A stretch of 64,000 nucleotides of DNA from Cladorrhinum sp. PSN259. Its lineage: Eukaryota > Ascomycota > Sordariomycetes > Sordariales > Podosporaceae. Position numbers and translations under genes: made by a program. Positions 59,570 to 64,000 of the stretch are shown here, one piece after another. The stretch is from positions 62,001 through 126,000 of the forward strand of contig MU867070.1 in the NCBI GenBank assembly GCA_033725935.1, in the 5' to 3' direction. Position 1 is the first letter of the stretch, and each line of letters begins with the position of its first letter. Under the pieces are notes generated by a model. The model did not search any database. It saw only the letters and a list, made by a program, of their open reading frames with translations, and was not told the origin of the DNA.

Positions 59570-61635
59570 ATGACCATCGACCGCCGCGACATTGAGCTCA
59601 GCCAGCTGGACCGCACCCGCAGTCTGGCCGAGGGCAGCAGCTCCACCGTGCAGGGACATACTCGCACCTCCGACTCGGATCACCGCCACAACCCCGGAGC
59701 AGGAGTCAACAATGTGAACACCTTTGGCAGCGGCGCCGGCGCCCGGGGCTCCCGCATGAAGACCCGGGTAAATCACTTTATCGACTCGTTCCGCCGCGAC
59801 CCGTGCGCGTTTGACGATGACGGCACAATCGGCCCAACCGACACGGGCTTCAGCGGCGCGGGAGCTCCCGCGGTTGCACGCGATCACCACGGCGAGCGGT
59901 ACTATGACTTGCGCACGGCCAACTCCAAGACGGCGAGCACCCTCCTGGCCCGAGAGTTGAAAGGGAGACACCTGCAGATGATCGCCATTGGTGGGTCGAT
60001 CGGCACGGGCTTGTTTGTGGCGTCGGGAAAGGCGTTGAGCGAGGGCGGTCCTGCATCACTGCTTTTGGCCTACATTTTTGTCGGCGTTATGCTTTATTGC
60101 ACCGTGCAAGCGCTTGGTGAGCTGGCTGTGGTGTTCCCTGTTGCCGGATCTTTTTCTGCTTTTTCGACGCGCTTTTTGGACCCATCATGGGGCTTTGCCA
60201 TGGGTTGGAAGTGAGTGGTTTTTTTTTTGTTTATCCCCTATTTTCTTTGTTCCCGAGTCAACGTTTTGCTGACTTGCCGTGTCTTAGTTATGCTCTGCAA
60301 TGGGTGGTGGTTTTACCGCTAGAAATCATTGCCGGTGCCATGACAATTGCGTATTGGAATCCTGCGCTGGATAAGGCAATTTTTGTGACCATTTTCCTCA
60401 TCATCATTGTAGTGATCAACCTTTTTGGAGTCAAGGGATATGGCGAGGCCGAATTTGTCTTTGCGATTGTCAAGGTTACTTCCGTTGTTGGCTTCATGTG
60501 AGTACAATCCGGTCGGAATATCTTGTGTGCATTCTTTGCTGATCATCATCATCTGTCAAGTCTTCTGGGTATCGTAATCAACATCGGCGGCACACCAGAC
60601 GGTGGCTACATCGGTGGCAAGTACTGGACTGACCCCGGAGCGTTCAACAATGGACTCAAGGGGACCTGCAGCGTTTTCGTCACTGCAGCCTTCGCCTTCG
60701 CAGGAACTGAACTGGTCGGTTTAGCCGCCGCAGAGACTGCTAACCCACGAAAGTCTCTTCCCACCGCTATCAAACAGGTGTTCTGGCGCATTACTCTCTT
60801 CTACATCGTATCACTGACGCTGGTTGGCCTGCTTGTTCCATATAACGAGCCTCGTCTTCTAAGTAGCACTAGTATTGCCGATGCCTCCGCGAGCCCGTTT
60901 GTCATAGCCATCGAAAGCGCAGGAACAACCATCCTCCCAAGTATCATGAACGGCGTCATTCTTGTCTCGGTCATCAGTGTTGGCAACTCATCCGTCTTTG
61001 GCTCCTCCCGCACCTTGGCTGCCTTGGCAGAGCAAGGTCAAGCACCAAAGATCTTTGCCTACGTGGACCGTCGTGGCCGTCCGCTCGTCGCCATTCTTGC
61101 CGCATCCAGCGTCGGTCTCATGGCCTACCTTGCTAACGTCAAGGCCCATGGTCAGGTATTCGACTGGTTGCTGGCTATCAGTGGCTTGAGCAGCATCTTT
61201 ACTTGGGGAAGCACCTGTCTGGCACACATCAGACTGCGCAAGGCGTGGGCATATCACCACCGCTCGTTAAGCGACATGGCCTTCCGTGCCCAAGCCGGAG
61301 TGGTAGGAAGCTGGGTCGGATTCCTCTGCAACGCCGTCATCTTGGTCGGCCAGGTCTGGGTTTCGCTCAGGCCGAGCCCATTGTCTGGCGGAGCAGACTA
61401 CACTCCCAGAGAGCGGGGAGAGAATTTCTTCCTGCAGTGCCTCGCCATTCCAGTCGTCATTGTCTTTTACGTAGGACATAAGCTCTGGTACCGGACAGGC
61501 GTCGTCAAGGTCGAGGATATGGACATTGATACGGGAAGGAGAGACTTTGGCAGGCTTGGGATAATCAAGGCGCAGGAGGACGAGGAAAGGGCCCAGTGGC
61601 CAAAGTGGAAAAAGGTCTATCGGGTTGTTTGTTAA
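59570..61635 (+). CDS. Amino-acid permease, YAT/GAP family
   Basis: Three exons, 59570-60210, 60288-60497 and 60561-61635, sum to 641 residues. A long hydrophilic N-terminus (about 125 residues) precedes the APC-type core. The core begins LKGRHLQMIAIGGSIGTGLFVASGKALSEGGP, the family's first-helix signature, and has about twelve hydrophobic segments. Other family blocks are AFAFAGTELVGLAAAETANPRKSLPTA and SVFGSSRTLAALAEQGQAP. It imports amino acids across the plasma membrane by proton symport; the substrate range cannot be read from sequence. All three exons join in frame and the motifs are intact. Confidence 0.93.
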
Positions 61636-62383
61636 AAAAACGGTTTTATAATCATGTATTGTATGTATGTTGTGTACGATGATTTAATGAGACTTTTTTG
61701 AATTTCGAGTCCTTTCTGATTTGATTTAGTTATCGTATTTGCTGAGAATTTGTGTAGTTTATGATTCCACAGCGTCCTCCCACATCTGCACGTCTTAGAA
61801 AATTTGACGGTTACAACTCTCGGCATCTCAATCTTTTTTGTGGCCACCTTTTCCGTCCATACACATGATTACCCAAAAAGACACACCAAAAACCGTACAA
61901 CTTCTCCCGTGCTTGGACCGGCAAAGGCGGCGCCGACCGTCTTGGCTTTTTCTCATCGGATCAAAAGCCGAACCGCCCCCGCAGCAGATATACTCTAAAA
62001 ATGCTTAAATGGAATGGGTGGCGACCAAAACTGCCGTTGCTTGCCTAGCGTTCTTCGATTCGACCGGCAGCCGGCAGAATTACCACCAGCGATCTTCATC
62101 TATTTTGACGAGTGTGTATAGATCAGAAACAAGATATCATTGGATGCCTCATATGACTACCCATATTTACTCGATCCTGTTTCAAGTGCCGAAGGGGTGA
62201 ATAGACCAGCTTTTTGATAGAAGTCAGTTGACTTTTGTGGGCTTGTCGATGGCTTGAGATTGTTTGTGGGAAATTGGGTAGGGGTTGAAAAGCGCTCATA
62301 ACCCCAGGATGAGGGTAGCTCGAGGAGAAATTGCCTTTAGGGATTCACCCTTGTCTCTCTCACTTTCTGATAACTGAGCAAAG
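61636..62383. other. Intergenic region between permease and tyrosinase
   Basis: AT-rich, no supported gene. It contains the 3' flank of the permease and the tyrosinase promoter. Confidence 0.5.
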
Positions 62384-63813
62384 ATGAAGACAACTTGGAG
62401 TGCTCTGTTGCTGCCTTATCTCCTGGCGGGAGTTGGGGCCGACTGGACTACAAAGATCAAGGTGTATGTTATTTGCATCTTTCTTGTTTCTCGTGACATA
62501 GCATGCTAATCAAACATGTGGCTGTAGGGTCCGTAACCCGGCGTACAAGCTCGATGTCGTCGACGTCCTCGCCAACGCCACCATGGCGAAGGTGGAGGCA
62601 TACCTCGAGCGGAAGATTGCGGCCGGCACAAACTACGGCTGCACCCTTGACACCGTCTCTGTTCGACGGGAGTGGTATGTGTTTCCTTTTCTCCCCTATT
62701 TCTCTCTGCTGTCGTAGTGACCGCTAACACCCGACCAGGAGCGATATGAGCAACGAAGAACGACAAGATTACGTCGCGGCCGTCACCTGCCTGATGAAAC
62801 GCCCCTCCAAAGCTCCCAAGGACCGATTCCCAGGCGCACTCAACCGCTTTGACGACTTTGTCGCCTACCACATGACCCACGCCGCCGAGCTGCACGACAC
62901 GATCCACCTTTTCCCGGCACACAAGCAGTTCGTCTGGGCGTACGAGGAAGCCCTCCGCAACGAGTGCGGATACAAGGGTTACCAACCGTACATGAACTAC
63001 GACCGGTACGCCGATGACCCCATCCACTCTCCCATGTTCAACGGCAACGCTTCGAGCATGGGCGGCAACGGCGCCCCGGACCCGAATTACAAGGGTATCC
63101 CGCAGTCGGGTCGCACACCCAACATTATCAAGTCGGGCGGTGGAGGCGGTTGCGTCACCGAAGGACCATTCAAGGAGTAAGTCTTGGTTTTTTTTTCTAC
63201 TCTACCCCTTTGTGTAAACTCATACTAATCTCGATAAAATAGTATGGTCGTCTCCCTAGGTCCGACCTCAATGTCGCCGATCCGCGGCCTGCCCAAGAAC
63301 CCCAAATCGGACGGGACGGGCTCCAACCCGCGCTGCCTGAGGCGCGACGTGAACCGCAACGCGGCTCTGGGCGCGACCGCGGCCCACGCCTACAGCCTCA
63401 TAACCGCCAACAACGACATCAACGGGTTCTACAACCAGATCCTGGGCACCCCGCCGCCCAAGAACGATCCGTACCCCTGGGGAATCCACACTGCGGGGCA
63501 TTACATCCACGCCCACGACCCCGGCGCGGACCCGGCCACCTCACCCGGTGATCCCGTTTTTTACTTTCATCACGGGTCGGTCGATAGGCTTTGGTGGATC
63601 TGGCAGATGCAGGATCCCGAGGTTAGACTCAACCAGGTTCCGAACTTTAGTAATGGAGGTCATATGGGGCACGGAAGGACAGTCAAAAGGCAGATGGATC
63701 CCAACAAGACGATTATTGATTTGGAGTGGTTGACGGATGTGCCGATCCCGCTTATGGATGCTCACGATCAGTTGGGAGGGGCCAAGGGGCAGTTCTGTTA
63801 TGTTTACATTTGA
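62384..63813 (+). CDS. Secreted tyrosinase-family copper protein
   Basis: Four exons, 62384-62463, 62528-62674, 62739-63176 and 63243-63813, sum to 411 residues. The signal peptide is MKTTWSALLLPYLLAGVGA. The CuA site reads His120, His128 and His137 in DDFVAYHMTHAAELHDTIHL then LFPAHKQF. The CuB site reads IHTAGHYIHAHDPGAD with SPGDPVFYFHHGSVDRLWWIWQ. These are the type-3 dicopper signatures of fungal secreted tyrosinases, which oxidise phenols to quinones. The usual FLSWHR at CuA is replaced by LFPAHK, so Trp and Arg are lost, although the copper His remains. Tyrosinases occur in some dikaritin clusters (UstQ, PhomQ), but this gene is 44 kb from the RiPP-like locus. Confidence 0.88.
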
Positions 63814-64000
63814 TGAGTTTTGAAAAAAAAGGGGGTAGGAATTGTTCAAGTATGTAAGGGAAGAGGGGATGAGTGGGAAGGCGGTCGGTCTGCCGTGGTT
63901 TCTTCGCGGTGCATGTGATGGATTCGTTCAATGCACATTTCCCACTTGTATTCGTTGTTCCAAATCATATTAGTGCTTCCTTTCTTTCTTTTTCTTCTTT

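Noticed and set aside
62384..63813. Tyrosinase as part of the dikaritin-like cluster
   Set aside because: It lies 44 kb away with many unrelated genes between; family precedent alone is not enough.

Overview
The window is nuclear DNA of a filamentous ascomycete (Pezizomycotina, most likely a Sordariomycete). Genes carry short GT..AG introns (about 44-115 bp), many with CTAAC/CTGAC-like branch sites. The gene families are typical of such fungi: CE1 esterase with CBM1, UstYa/DUF3328, DUF3292, NACHT-ankyrin and Pth11/rhodopsin-like membrane proteins. One gene relic has stop codons of the kind left by repeat-induced point mutation (RIP). All gene models were spliced by eye; every exon sum quoted closes in frame. 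I found no tRNA, rRNA or CRISPR array.

Region 0-13.6 kb is mostly housekeeping and secreted enzymes: an ABM-fold small protein, a CBM1 acetyl xylan/feruloyl esterase, a secreted protein with two CenC-like binding modules, a secreted SET-domain protein, mannose-6-phosphate isomerase, a ubiquitin-like-fold protein with a damaged splice donor, and a DUF3292 membrane protein.

Region 14-22 kb is the most interesting small locus. A secreted precursor (17100-18302, minus) carries 19 tandem copies of a peptide built on DEAWEWVKTN or DEAWEHVKTD. Nearly all copies are bounded by Kex2 sites (KR/RR). It shares an 894-bp divergent promoter with a UstYa/DUF3328 protein (19197-20255, plus), and a second, divergent HxxHC protein follows (21012-21866). 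This is the minimal layout of a dikaritin-type ribosomal peptide (RiPP) cluster, but the repeats contain tryptophan and no tyrosine. A pectate lyase closes the segment.

Region 24-39 kb looks like accessory, immunity-type sequence. It holds a 1112-residue protein with a STAND-type fungal N-terminal domain plus ankyrins, a RIP-like DUF6594 pseudogene in gene-poor DNA, and a 1461-residue NACHT-ankyrin protein ending in a CorA-like membrane domain.

Region 39.7-48.4 kb holds two divergent giant genes (1169 and 1433 residues) that I cannot assign to any family. Two F-box genes follow (49.6-53.1 kb).

Region 53-64 kb has long intergenic stretches, a rhodopsin/Pth11-like membrane protein, an amino-acid permease and a secreted tyrosinase. 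The tyrosinase is 44 kb from the RiPP locus, so membership of that pathway is not supported by position.
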